Under the pieces are notes generated by a model. That model searched no databases, was not told the DNA's origin, and saw only the letters and a list, made by a program, of their open reading frames with translations. Shown in pieces: positions 23,397 through 32,475 of a stretch of DNA of 36,930 nt. Source of the stretch: Bdellovibrio sp. (lineage in GTDB: Bacteria; Bdellovibrionota; UBA1018); contig JACPOE010000051.1 of NCBI GenBank assembly GCA_016185105.1, positions 1 to 36,930 of the forward strand, given 5' to 3'. The translations under genes were made by a program, and so were the position numbers. Positions within the stretch are counted from its first letter, which is position 1. The number at the start of each line of letters is the position of its first letter.

Positions 23397-24851
23397 TAGA
23401 GAAAACCTCTTTTTTGGGGATCTAAACAGTTTCTCGCACTTGGCATTCTTAAAATCCGGCTCGGCGCTATACCTGCTATCGCTGACAAAGAGAACTTCTT
23501 GATTCAAAGAGACAGGCTGCGGCCCCAATGTGTGAGAGACTTTCAAATCCGGCCACTCATCAAATTCCTTACGATCGCGGGGTAGAAAAGTAACTTTCCT
23601 TTTTGGAAAATTAAATGCTGCTTGCCCTGCGGTCTGATAGCGAGATCCAACCAAAACTTCAGGCAGTGGCTCTCGGTTCTCTTCAAGTTCGGAAGCAGCA
23701 GCTTTCCACCCGAAAAGATCGTTGGTCACGTCGTTCTTCGGGTGGACGCCTAGCCAGCCCAAGATTGGAAAATGACAAATAAATAGCAGCACTGCTCCAA
23801 AACCTAACCCATAGATCAGCTGAGCCTTAATCCACTTCTGAGCCTTCTTCTGAGACTGCTGAACCAGCACCAACAAAACAGGCCACCAAACAACCAAAGC
23901 CCAATGGGGTTTGAAATCCGCGTAAAACGGTTGCAAAAGAAAAACCGTCGCCGGAGGTAGCGCCCATGCAAGACCAAACAAGACTAAGCGATCCGATTTA
24001 GTCTTTTTAAACATTGATAAAATAAAACTTAAAAAAGAAACAATCACAAATGGCCCAGCCAAGGCGAGCTGGGTTGCCCAAAACCTTAAATACCGAATTC
24101 CCGACCAGCTTCCACCGTGCCGGTCTCGAATCTGATAAAGCAAGGATCCCCACTCGTGCTGAGAGTTCCAGACCAGTGTCGGCAGGCTCGCCAAAGCCAT
24201 CCCTAACAGAACAGCTAATATCAAAAACCTTCTCTTGCCACGAACTCCCCAGCGGGCAATACAAACAATTGCAGAAACCCCGACCAAGACACCGGAAAAC
24301 TTACCTAATAGAGCTAGAAAAACACCCCCCACCAAAAACACCCAGTCTCGACTCCGAAATCCTCCCTCACAAGCCCGGTAGGTGCTCACAAAAGCGAGAG
24401 TTAACCCCAAAAAAAGAGGAATATCTGGTACGACCATCCAGGAAAGACCGAAAAAACCGAAAAAAGACAGGATGAGTCCTACAGTCCGATAGAAATGCCG
24501 ATTCTTTTCCCGATAGTTGAATTTCAGCCAATCTAGAACTAACCAAAGAATGAATCCGCTGCTGAGCGCGGCAGGGAAACGAACCACCGCTTCCGAGTGG
24601 AGCCCAAAAAAAGGGGAAAGAAACAATTCTGAAATAGCAATCATCCAAGCTACAGCTGGAGGATGAAACGCGTATCCTAATGAAGGTTTTTGAGCCAATA
24701 CCCAATAGTACGCCTCGTCATCACTGAGGCCTAAAGTACTGCCATGAACCCAGAGTAGTAGAAAAACAAAAAGGGCCGCTGAAAACTCAAGATGCCTCTC
24801 GAACCAATAGAACCAAGACTTCGACGTGATGGGTTTGCGGAAAGAAGTCAT
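23355..24851 (-). CDS. ArnT/PMT-family membrane glycosyltransferase
   Basis: 498 residues with about 11-12 hydrophobic segments, the GT-C plan of dolichyl/undecaprenyl-phosphate-sugar transferases (GT39/GT83; ArnT, PMT). The first periplasmic loop has the catalytic pattern LSDDEAYYW at 42-50 followed by the aromatic HPPAVAWM block at 63-70. Such enzymes move a sugar from a polyprenyl phosphate onto lipid A or a protein on the outer side of the inner membrane. The acceptor cannot be told here. The 3' end overlaps the convergent zinc-ribbon gene by 42 bases and the proposed start lies 65 bases inside the upstream methyltransferase gene; no better start was found before residue 70, which is past the active site. 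Confidence 0.82.
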   Translation of the reverse strand: MTSFRKPITSKSWFYWFERHLEFSAALFVFLLLWVHGSTLGLSDDEAYYWVLAQKPSLGYAFHPPAVAWMIAISELFLSPFFGLHSEAVVRFPAALSSGFILWLVLDWLKFNYREKNRHFYRTVGLILSFFGFFGLSWMVVPDIPLFLGLTLAFVSTYRACEGGFRSRDWVFLVGGVFLALLGKFSGVLVGVSAIVCIARWGVRGKRRFLILAVLLGMALASLPTLVWNSQHEWGSLLYQIRDRHGGSWSGIRYLRFWATQLALAGPFVIVSFLSFILSMFKKTKSDRLVLFGLAWALPPATVFLLQPFYADFKPHWALVVWWPVLLVLVQQSQKKAQKWIKAQLIYGLGFGAVLLFICHFPILGWLGVHPKNDVTNDLFGWKAAASELEENREPLPEVLVGSRYQTAGQAAFNFPKRKVTFLPRDRKEFDEWPDLKVSHTLGPQPVSLNQEVLFVSDSRYSAEPDFKNAKCEKLFRSPKKRFSLSVGWIDIWRCRPS

Positions 24852-25914
24852 ATGGAATTATTTTTACCACAGAAAAACCCGAACGAGCCAGAATCCTAAC
24901 ATCCCTAGCCAGACTAGTCGGATTACAAGACAGATAGGCTACTCTTGTGGCATCAGACCTTTGCGTAACCCATTCTAAAACTTCATTTTCCAACCCGGTT
25001 CGAGGTGGATTTAAATAGACCCCTACTCGGCCTCTTCCTACATCACACCACTTCTGGACTTGAGGAAGCCGCTCGATCGAACGTCCTCGTAGAAGGGTCG
25101 CGTCAGCGAATCTGGGAGAAGTCTTTTTTAAATTCTGTCGTGCACACTCAAGGGCCTCCCCATTTAATTCTACGCCTACACAAGAAAGCCCCAGATTGAG
25201 CCACTCACAAAGAGTCCGACCCGTGCCGCAGTAAAGGTCTACCACCCGATCTACGGACCCTGAAAAGAAAGCTTTCACCCTTTCAACCGAGTCGAGATGC
25301 AGCGGTTTAATTTGTTGCGTAAAACTTTCAGGACCATAGATCCACCCCTCGTCCTGTGCCTTTGAGTTTCCCCAAATCAAATGCCACCCTTTGTTCGCAA
25401 AAACCCGGTTTCCGGCACTTGGATTCAAATTGAAATACACCCCACTTACGCCAATCTCTTCCCAATTCACTGCTGGGACCTGGGGCATTTTTGAGGTTTT
25501 CAGAACGAAACTCAAAACCGTTCCCGATATTTGTAAATTCACAAGTGGAAAACTATCGGGCATGGGCAATTGCATCGACAAGATCTGAAGAAGTCTATTG
25601 ATCGATACCTGATGAATTGGGCAGTCATGAATCGGAACTACTTCGTAGTCAAAAGACCCATGGACTCGACGAAGAAGCCCAAACTTCCAATGCCCTTTTT
25701 CCTTTCCATCTTGCCACTCAGCATGCAAAAGAACCTTCCGTCGATAATGCCAACGTTCTTCTCCATGAACGGTCCTTATCGCAGAAATTTCACCAAACTC
25801 GTTCGAAAACAGCTCTTTAACCCAGCTCTTCTTTTGAGCTAGGCTCTGCTCTTCTGTGAGGCCTCTATGCCGACACCCCGTACACTGAAGCTCGCATCCT
25901 TCTTTTAAAACCAC
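24787..25914 (-). CDS. TrmA/RlmD-type RNA (uracil-C5)-methyltransferase
   Basis: 375 residues. Three N-terminal cysteines (C7, C11, C14) resemble the iron-sulfur cluster site of RlmC/RlmD-type enzymes. The SAM-binding motif VVDLYCGTGRT is near residues 244-254, the substrate loop LNPPRTGL near 302-309, the nucleophilic cysteine is C330 in YLSCNPTSLARD, and the general-base region near the C-terminus reads PQTHHVEVLVLL. The N-terminal TRAM domain found in many relatives seems to be absent. Expected product is 5-methyluridine in rRNA or tRNA. Because TrmFO, which makes m5U54 in tRNA, is encoded about 1.5 kb away, an rRNA target is more likely (inference). It follows the M14 peptidase gene by 9 bases. 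Confidence 0.88.
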   Translation of the reverse strand: MVLKEGCELQCTGCRHRGLTEEQSLAQKKSWVKELFSNEFGEISAIRTVHGEERWHYRRKVLLHAEWQDGKEKGHWKFGLLRRVHGSFDYEVVPIHDCPIHQVSINRLLQILSMQLPMPDSFPLVNLQISGTVLSFVLKTSKMPQVPAVNWEEIGVSGVYFNLNPSAGNRVFANKGWHLIWGNSKAQDEGWIYGPESFTQQIKPLHLDSVERVKAFFSGSVDRVVDLYCGTGRTLCEWLNLGLSCVGVELNGEALECARQNLKKTSPRFADATLLRGRSIERLPQVQKWCDVGRGRVGVYLNPPRTGLENEVLEWVTQRSDATRVAYLSCNPTSLARDVRILARSGFSVVKIIPYDFFPQTHHVEVLVLLVREAS

Positions 25915-25923
25915 AGGCCCTAC

Positions 25924-26816
25924 CTAACCGCCGCGGGGAGTCTTAATTTCTCCTGCATAGTTAGGCACACTAAATTGAATCATGGTTCGAATCCCTAGCG
26001 CGAATTTTCTCCAGTAAATATCGGCTTTTTTTGGATCAGCCGAAGGAAGCTCGAGGGTTAGCGTAGGAATTCCCATTTCCTGCCCAGCCCTGTTCCCTAG
26101 CGAGCCCGGATAATAAACACTCGACTTTGCGTTCAAGCGTTTGCGAAGTTTTTCACATTCGATGACATACTCTCTCGGAAACTTAGACAGAGAAAGATGG
26201 GTGGGTCCATCGTAGTCCAAAAAATTTAACGGTGAATGAATTGATAGAATTTTTTGAGGTTTCACTTTTGAAATCAACTCTTCCTGAAAAATGGTCTCTG
26301 GCTCAGAACGGGGCTTGGGCCCTGGGTTTCTGCGAGGGTCGTTTTTATAGCGAGTCCGCCAGTAAAGGTGAGCTTTGGATTCCCAGTCGTGTGTATTCAA
26401 ATTCCGATTTAAGTCAACGCCGTGGCCATTGACTCTCGTCCGGGGGGATCGAAAAAACCCATCTGGATTGACTAGGGGGGCTATAACCACTCGAGTCTTA
26501 ATCAACTGAAGCTGACGCTCCCGCACCCACTGAGCTAACTGGAGCGCTACATACAAAGGTGTAATTTCATCTCCATGGACTGTCGAAAAAACCAACGTCG
26601 TATTTTGAGCATTGGGATCGCCGAAAGAAGCATAGACCAACGGCCTTCCATCAACCGATTTACCCGCTTGAATCCAATGAATTCCTGACTACTCTTCAAA
26701 AAAGCGACGTCTTCGGCTAGCCCCAAGGACCCCAAAAGCAGAAAACTTGTGACAAAGAAAAACCGAAATAGAAAACGTCCAAAAATTTCAATCAACCAGG
26801 TTTTGTTTAATCTCAT
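25924..26816 (-). pseudogene. M14-family zinc carboxypeptidase, frameshifted after the signal peptide
   Basis: The gene starts at 26816 (ATGA overlap with dedA) with a signal peptide of about 34 residues ending GLA. That frame is sensible up to about KSSQ (26685) and then turns to noise. The rest of the enzyme continues in another frame, open from 26688, beginning GIHWIQAGKSVDGRPLVY and running to 25924. Restoring one G in CAGGAATTC near 26684 would join the two into a protein of about 297 residues. The catalytic part has the M14 set: HGDE zinc ligands, NPDG with the following arginine and VDLNRN block, the SIHSP histidine and the TLELP glutamate. MpaA-like cleavage of peptidoglycan peptides is likely for the intact form. 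A TTG at 26640 could start a cytoplasmic short form, without the signal. Confidence 0.78.
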
Positions 26817-27442
26817 GACTTAGTTACCGATTTGCGTTTCCCGCGGTGGCGTAGATACCATTTAGCTACCACCACAAAAATCACGCTCGCAATAACAAAA
26901 ACTATTCCATGTTCAACACGGCTAATTAAAGTAACAACATGGGCCAGCTGATCTCCGAAATGATCGACTACACTAATGATTACAGGAACACTGATCAGAG
27001 CAGCCATTCCATCGTAAAATAAGAAAACCCTATAGGGAAGGTGGAGCATCCCGGCCGAAAAATAGATTGGAGCTCTAAGGCCGGGCATAAACCTGGCCAT
27101 AAAAATGAGCCGGTTACCTTTGCTGTTGAACTTGACTCGAACATCAGCCAAGCGCTTCTCAGGAAGGAGCTTACGAAAGAACCAAATCTGCGTGAGTCTC
27201 CTTCCTAGCGTCGCGCCTAGGAAAAAAATAGTTGAATCTCCAATGATAATGCCAAGATAAGCCACCAGGATCATTGTCCAGAGATTGGCTAATCCCAAAT
27301 AGACACCAAAACCGGCGGCTGCCAAGGTGATGTCCTCTGGCACTGGCAACCCCAAGCCACAAAGGAGTAGAATTCCAAAAACAATAAGATAGGGAGCAGG
27401 CCCTGAAAACAACAAGAAAAGATCTACGATTCTATCTAGCAT
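26813..27442 (-). CDS. DedA-family membrane protein
   Basis: 209 residues with about five hydrophobic segments, including two re-entrant-like ones. Family marks are the GLPVPEDI motif at about 31-38 and GDSTIFFLGATLGRR at about 67-81, then the FNSKGNRLIFMARFMPGLRAP block, which contains the paired arginines of DedA proteins. DedA proteins (VTT/SNARE-associated superfamily) recycle undecaprenyl phosphate or scramble lipids across the inner membrane and are needed for envelope integrity and pH homeostasis. It leads an operon with the M14 peptidase, a methyltransferase and an ArnT/PMT-like transferase that would itself use a polyprenyl-phosphate donor, a fitting association. Confidence 0.92.
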   Translation of the reverse strand: MLDRIVDLFLLFSGPAPYLIVFGILLLCGLGLPVPEDITLAAAGFGVYLGLANLWTMILVAYLGIIIGDSTIFFLGATLGRRLTQIWFFRKLLPEKRLADVRVKFNSKGNRLIFMARFMPGLRAPIYFSAGMLHLPYRVFLFYDGMAALISVPVIISVVDHFGDQLAHVVTLISRVEHGIVFVIASVIFVVVAKWYLRHRGKRKSVTKS

Positions 27443-27453
27443 AGTTAGGTTCG

Positions 27454-28833
27454 TTGGACTCCGTAGTAAAGTATGCTATCCCGTCTTGCATGCAGTGTCC
27501 AAGAGTTCATGTGGTTGGTGCCGGATTAGCCGGCAGCGAAGCCTCTTATTTCCTAGCCCAAAGCGGCTTTCAAGTTGTCCTTCACGAAATGCGGCCTAAA
27601 GTGATGACACCTGCCCATAAGTCCTCCAAGCTGGGTGAACTGGTCTGCAGTAACTCATTTAAATCAGCTTCCCCTCAGTCTGCACCAGGAATGTTAAAAG
27701 CAGAAATGACCGAGTTAAACTCCCTTATTTTGGAAACTGCGAAAAAAGTTCAGGTTCCCGGAGGAGAAGCTCTTGCGGTAGATCGAGAGCGGTTTTCTGA
27801 TTTAATCACTCAGACACTAAGGTCTCACCCAAGGATTGAGTTTGTAGAAGGGGAAGTCGAACTTCCAACTCCTGGAGAAATCACACTTCTGGCCACGGGC
27901 CCTCTCACCTCGGACAAGCTAACTGAATGGCTGGAAAAAGCTACCGACTCGAAGGATCTTTATTTTTATGATGCGATTGCGCCTATCGTGGACGCTTCGA
28001 CCATTGACCGTGAAGCTTCCTTCTTGGCTAATCGCTATGGAAAGGGAGAAGAAGCGGCCTATTTAAACTGCCCCCTGAACGAGTCTGAGTATCGAGCTTT
28101 CGTCGAAGCACTCTCTCTAGGTGAAAAGGTTCCGCCAAAGAATTTTGAAAAAGAAATCTTCTTCCAAGGATGCCAGCCGATCGAGGCTATTGCCGCAACA
28201 GGAGCAGACAGCCTTCGCTTTGGACCCATGAAGCCGGTTGGCCTGGATGACCCTAAAACCGGCAGAAGGCCGTTTGCTGTTGTCCAACTTCGTCCTGAAA
28301 ACAAGGCATGCACCGCCTACAACCTCGTTGGATTCCAAACCAAGCTTAAATACGGCGAGCAAGGCAAAATTTTTCGGATGATTCCTGCTTTGAAAAATGC
28401 AGAGTTTTTAAGGATGGGCTCCATTCATCGCAACACCTATGTGTGTGGGCCTCGGGTTCTTCGTCCTGACCTTTCGCTCAAAGGCTATCCGAATATTTTT
28501 TTGGCGGGACAAGTCACCGGAGTAGAGGGATACCTCGAGTCTTCGGCTATCGGTCTTCTAGCCGGCCTTTTCATATTACAAAAAGTGAATCAGCGTCCAT
28601 TCCAAGCACCTCCAGCCAACACTGCGCTGGGAGCCCTTCTCAGACATGTCATTGGCAGCGACCCGGATCACTACAGTCCATCCAACATTCATTTTGGTTT
28701 GTTCGATCCGGCTCACTTTGAAGGCGTGAGTGGTCTGAAGAAGGACGAGTCTCGAGGAAAGATGGCCGAACAGGCCCTGCGTGCATTTCAAAGTTGGAAG
28801 AAAAAAATCTATCTCCCAAAAGAGGATTTGTGA
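27454..28833 (+). CDS. trmFO: Methylenetetrahydrofolate-tRNA-(uracil-5-)-methyltransferase TrmFO
   Basis: FAD- and folate-dependent enzyme that makes m5U at position 54 of tRNA. The FAD-binding start CPRVHVVGAGLAGSEASYFL is followed by HEMRP, LVCSNSFKS with the conserved cysteine, FQGCQPIEAIAATGADSLRFGPMKPVGL with a second conserved cysteine, and FLAGQVTGVEGYLESSA near the C-terminus. The length is 459 residues from TTG at 27454 or 447 from ATG at 27490. Homologues begin close to the GxGxxG, which favours 27490, but neither start has a strong ribosome binding site. It is divergent from dedA and its TGA overlaps the GTG of the next gene. Confidence 0.95.
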   Translation: MDSVVKYAIPSCMQCPRVHVVGAGLAGSEASYFLAQSGFQVVLHEMRPKVMTPAHKSSKLGELVCSNSFKSASPQSAPGMLKAEMTELNSLILETAKKVQVPGGEALAVDRERFSDLITQTLRSHPRIEFVEGEVELPTPGEITLLATGPLTSDKLTEWLEKATDSKDLYFYDAIAPIVDASTIDREASFLANRYGKGEEAAYLNCPLNESEYRAFVEALSLGEKVPPKNFEKEIFFQGCQPIEAIAATGADSLRFGPMKPVGLDDPKTGRRPFAVVQLRPENKACTAYNLVGFQTKLKYGEQGKIFRMIPALKNAEFLRMGSIHRNTYVCGPRVLRPDLSLKGYPNIFLAGQVTGVEGYLESSAIGLLAGLFILQKVNQRPFQAPPANTALGALLRHVIGSDPDHYSPSNIHFGLFDPAHFEGVSGLKKDESRGKMAEQALRAFQSWKKKIYLPKEDL

Positions 28834-29792
28834 ATCTGTACAAAGAAAAACTATTAGGGCCAGCTCTGATCGGCACAGCAGCACTCGTCTGGGCCACCGA
28901 TGCGCTGGTCCGCTTTCCTGCAGGGGAAAAAGTAGATGCGGCCGTACTCGTTTATTTAGAACATATTCTCGTTCTGCTGGTTTGTTTGCCTTTCATCTTG
29001 AAGAAGTTTGGAAAAAAACTTTTTTCTCTTTCTAAAGCCGAATTTTTCTGTGCTGCACTAAGTGGTACTGGCGGCTCCGCCCTTGCAACAACCTTTTTTA
29101 CAGCCAGCATGAGTTATGTAAATCCTTCTGTTGCTGTTCTTCTACAAAAGCTCCAACCTATTATGGTTGTGGTGATTGCCTATATTTTTCTCGGCGAGCG
29201 TCCGATGAAAAAGTTTTACCTTTTTTGTCTCGTAGCCCTAGCCGCTGGCGTCCTGCTCAGCTTTCCGGATTTGGATTTTGACTTCTTAAGCGATGTAAAA
29301 CTTCGTTCAATCGGGGTTCGCTACGCTTTATTGGCGGCCTTTTTCTGGGCTTCTTCCACCGTGTCTGGAAAAATTCTGGTAAGAAAGACTCCCCCTCTTT
29401 TGGCAACGTTTTGGAGATTTGTTTTTGGCTTTTTTGCGCTCACTTTAATTTTATTTTTTGCACCGTCCTTTCTTCAAAAAACTGGAACTGTGAGACCCGA
29501 TTTGCTGGATACTTTGCCGGTTCTATTTCATGGATGGATGCCATTTTTCATTCTCTATCTAAGTCTGGTTCCTGGATTAGCGGCATTTCTTCTCTATTAC
29601 GCGGGCCTCGCCAGAACATCGGCTGGCGCAAGTGCTTTTATCGAACTTATTTATCCGATCGGTGCAGTGATTTTGAATACAGCATTCTTAAATACGCCAC
29701 TCAACCTAGTTCAGGTTATTGCTGCGCTAGTTCTAATGGTCGCAGTTACAGCAATTTCTTTATCACCCACTCCGTCAGAGTCTAGCTCCTGA
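28830..29792 (+). CDS. EamA/DMT-family transporter
   Basis: About 320 residues with ten hydrophobic segments in two repeated halves, the drug/metabolite transporter plan. The end of the first half has the EamA pattern NPSVAVLLQKLQPIMVVVIA followed by FLGERP; the second half has ASAFIELIYPIGAVILNTAF. The frame is open to 28794, but a GTG at 28830 has AGAGGA 6 bases upstream and overlaps the trmFO stop (GTGA), so 28830 is chosen. The substrate is unknown; the family exports metabolites and amino acids. Its stop is separated by one base from the stop of the convergent KimA-like gene. Confidence 0.88.
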   Translation: MNLYKEKLLGPALIGTAALVWATDALVRFPAGEKVDAAVLVYLEHILVLLVCLPFILKKFGKKLFSLSKAEFFCAALSGTGGSALATTFFTASMSYVNPSVAVLLQKLQPIMVVVIAYIFLGERPMKKFYLFCLVALAAGVLLSFPDLDFDFLSDVKLRSIGVRYALLAAFFWASSTVSGKILVRKTPPLLATFWRFVFGFFALTLILFFAPSFLQKTGTVRPDLLDTLPVLFHGWMPFFILYLSLVPGLAAFLLYYAGLARTSAGASAFIELIYPIGAVILNTAFLNTPLNLVQVIAALVLMVAVTAISLSPTPSESSS

Positions 29793-29793
29793 A

Positions 29794-31623
29794 TCAGGTC
29801 CCTCTGAGATGGTAGCGAACGCTAGTAACGACCTTCCCCCTGCGAAACATCAGGGCCGCACGAATTACAAATGCGGTTTGGTTATGAAGGACTTGGTGCC
29901 ACCACTTTTTAGTGACAAATTCTGGAATAATCACGGTAATCACGTCGCCGTGTGCTGTCTGTTCGACATCGTCCAAATAATCCAGCAGGGGTCGAATGAC
30001 TGACCGATAAGGAGACTTAAGAACTACAATAGGAACTTCGTGAGCCCACCTTTTCCACTCCACCTGCATCCTTTCAGTCGCGGCGGAATCGATTTCAACA
30101 TAACAAGCTCGAACGTCACTAGAAATAGAAAGGGAATACCGGAGAGCATCAATCACGCCCCGATGAATCCCAGAAATAGGCACGATGACAGTGTGTTTGA
30201 AGGGTTGAAGTTTTTCCGGCGGAGCCAGACCAGCTAAGGACAACTCTTTTCCTACAGCCAGGTAGTGGATGTGGATTCGGTTAAAGACCAAGACGAGAAG
30301 CGGGATAAAAAGAATCACCATCCAAGCGCCCATCTTGAACTTCGTTACAGCAATCACCAAAAGAACACACAGAGTTGTAGCAGCACCTAGCCCATTGAAA
30401 AAACAAGACCGCATCCACCCCGGTTTTTTCTCCTTAAGGTGGTGACGGACCATCCCCCCCTGAGACAGTGTGAAAGACAAGAAAACCCCAATTGCATAAA
30501 GCGGAATCAAGAGGTGGGTCTCGCCTTTAAACAGGAAGAGAAGCATGATCGCAGCAGCACTCAGTCCTAAAATTCCGTTCGAAAATACGAGTCGATCACC
30601 CAAACTGGCTAGCTGCCTGGGCAAATAACGATCCTTGGCCAAAAGAGACGACAACCGCGGAAAATCTGCGTAACTGGTATTAGCCGCCAAAAACAAAATC
30701 CAGGCGGTGGATCCAGCCACAACATAATACAGCCAGGAGTTTCCAAAAATAGCGTGGGCCAACTGAGAAACGCCTGTTTCATCCGCCTTTGGCATTACCT
30801 GAAATAAATGAGACAGAAAGGTGATCCCTAAAAACAGGGTCCCCAAAATTCCCGACATCCAGAGCATGGTGATTTTGGCGTTTTTTGAGGAGGGTTGCCT
30901 AAAAACAGGTATCCCGTTCGAAATTGCTTCTACTCCCGTCAAAGCTGCGCAGCCTGAAGAAAATGACCTCAGAATCAAAAACAAGGGTACTGCGGCATAA
31001 GTCTGATCAACCACCGTAACCGGATGAAGACCCACACCATGGAAAACCTTCCAAGCGCCAACTCCAATCATGACTAGGATGGACACAACAAAGAGATAGG
31101 TGGGCAACGCAAAAATACTGGCAGATTCCCGAATTCCTCTGAGATTAAAAAGAGCAATCAGCAGGATAATAAAGGCACCGCAAAGCTCTTTGTGCTCGAC
31201 CAACACAGGGAACGCAGAGGCTAGCTGTTCGACGCCTGAAGCAATAGACACCGCAACAGTCAGCACATAGTCGATCAGCAAGGAAGCTCCTGCGACTAGG
31301 CCGGCGGTAGTTCCCAGATTTTCTTTGGCAACAATGTAGGCCCCGCCCCCAGAAGGGTACGCATCAATCGTCTGGCGATATGAAATCGTAATGATGATCA
31401 AAAGCGCACAAATAGCCAAGGCAATCGGAATCGACCACCCCACGGCAAGAACGCTAAAAGCGGCCAACGGAATCAGAACTTCCTCGGTCGCATAAGCTAC
31501 TGACGAAAGCGCATCAGAGGAAAGAACCGCCAAGGCTTTCCACTTTGGAATCAGTTCTTCGGATGCCATTTGATTAGAAAGAGGTTGACCAAGAAAAACT
31601 CGTTTGAATTGAGATAGGCCCAT
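29794..31623 (-). CDS. KimA-like APC-superfamily permease (probable potassium importer)
   Basis: About 609 residues from ATG at 31623. Twelve membrane segments occupy the first ~440 residues and a cytoplasmic domain of about 160 residues follows, the layout of Bacillus subtilis KimA (YdaO). Shared blocks are KALAVLSSDALSSVAYATEE, SYRQTIDAYPSGGGAYIV, KENLGTTAGLVAGASLLIDY and ALFNLRGIRESASIFALPTY. KimA is a high-affinity K+/H+ symporter. The frame extends to a TTG at 31659, but homologues begin as at 31623. The C-terminal domain contains a USP-like SGIHRGVIDALRYSLSIS stretch. Close relatives are often annotated as amino acid permeases, so the substrate call is by similarity only. Confidence 0.85.
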   Translation of the reverse strand: MGLSQFKRVFLGQPLSNQMASEELIPKWKALAVLSSDALSSVAYATEEVLIPLAAFSVLAVGWSIPIALAICALLIIITISYRQTIDAYPSGGGAYIVAKENLGTTAGLVAGASLLIDYVLTVAVSIASGVEQLASAFPVLVEHKELCGAFIILLIALFNLRGIRESASIFALPTYLFVVSILVMIGVGAWKVFHGVGLHPVTVVDQTYAAVPLFLILRSFSSGCAALTGVEAISNGIPVFRQPSSKNAKITMLWMSGILGTLFLGITFLSHLFQVMPKADETGVSQLAHAIFGNSWLYYVVAGSTAWILFLAANTSYADFPRLSSLLAKDRYLPRQLASLGDRLVFSNGILGLSAAAIMLLFLFKGETHLLIPLYAIGVFLSFTLSQGGMVRHHLKEKKPGWMRSCFFNGLGAATTLCVLLVIAVTKFKMGAWMVILFIPLLVLVFNRIHIHYLAVGKELSLAGLAPPEKLQPFKHTVIVPISGIHRGVIDALRYSLSISSDVRACYVEIDSAATERMQVEWKRWAHEVPIVVLKSPYRSVIRPLLDYLDDVEQTAHGDVITVIIPEFVTKKWWHQVLHNQTAFVIRAALMFRRGKVVTSVRYHLRGT

Positions 31624-31747
31624 CACAGACGTATAACCGACCTCAACCTCATTATTCAATCTCAGAGGGGAATCGTTGTGGAGTGAAAGAGTTGACCAAT
31701 CTGGTTTCGCTTTTCCTCTGAGGCTGTTCGTGTTAAATCGGCTACCT

Positions 31748-32470
31748 ATGAAAACCCTGACAGAATTTACCGCGATTGGTCTTAAACAAGCTTTGCAAAC
31801 CCGAAATGACTTATTGCAACAAGGGAAGACCGCAGAAGAGTTGCCAACCGCTCTTGGAGAGGCGTTGAAAGTAGAGGGTGATCGTTTAACCCATCTGCTA
31901 ACTGCCCTCGAATTGGTTCAATCTAAAATCACGGACCTTAAGCGTGTCTTGGTTTTTTCCCTCAATGAAGGCGAAAAATCTCCGAGCGGAACAGTTCTAA
32001 AGGGTGAGCCTGGAAAACAGGTTGGTTTTTTATCCGAGTATTATCCTTCCCTGGAGAAAAAAGGAAAAGAACGTGGAACCGCCGGACCTGACAGAAATGA
32101 AAAGGGCCGCAAAGGCAAAGGTCGTAACGGTGACCGAAATCGCCGCGATAAGCAGGGTAAGACCAGACGCCCCGAACGTTCATTTGATGGCGGAAAAATC
32201 GCGGCTCCTACAGAACAAACTCAGGCAGCGGGTGCTGAGCTTGCAGATCGAAATAGCGAAGGACATGGTGCCCTCAGACCAAGACGCCCAAGAAAAGCCC
32301 GTCCTCCACGTGAAATGGAACCTGCAAAGAAACTTGAGCCCCTAGCTTTGGACAACCCAAATCGATTTGTGATTGCTCCAAGATCTACCCCTTTGGCTGC
32401 AGCTCCAGCGGCAGTTGAGAACCAAAAAGAGACCCAGGTAGACTCCTCAGCAGGACCAAAAGCCGAATAG
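31748..32470 (+). CDS. Hypothetical protein with basic, disordered C-terminus
   Basis: 240 residues from the ATG at 31748; the frame is open to 31676, but the extra 24 residues look non-coding and a ribosome binding site is weak at both. Residues ~1-95 are folded and helical, with a TEFTAIGLKQALQTR start and an LTALELVQSKITDLKRVLVF stretch. Residues ~100-190 are rich in Lys, Arg, Gly and Glu (GKERGTAGPDRNEKGRKGKG) and are probably disordered and nucleic-acid binding. I do not recognise the family. Its stop is 5 bases from that of the convergent transglutaminase-like gene. Confidence 0.55.
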   Translation: MKTLTEFTAIGLKQALQTRNDLLQQGKTAEELPTALGEALKVEGDRLTHLLTALELVQSKITDLKRVLVFSLNEGEKSPSGTVLKGEPGKQVGFLSEYYPSLEKKGKERGTAGPDRNEKGRKGKGRNGDRNRRDKQGKTRRPERSFDGGKIAAPTEQTQAAGAELADRNSEGHGALRPRRPRKARPPREMEPAKKLEPLALDNPNRFVIAPRSTPLAAAPAAVENQKETQVDSSAGPKAE

Positions 32471-32475
32471 GCTTT

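Noticed and set aside
32004..32345. A 113-residue plus-strand frame within the basic hypothetical gene
   Set aside because: It overlaps the better-supported frame 31748-32470 in another phase and lacks a start signal.
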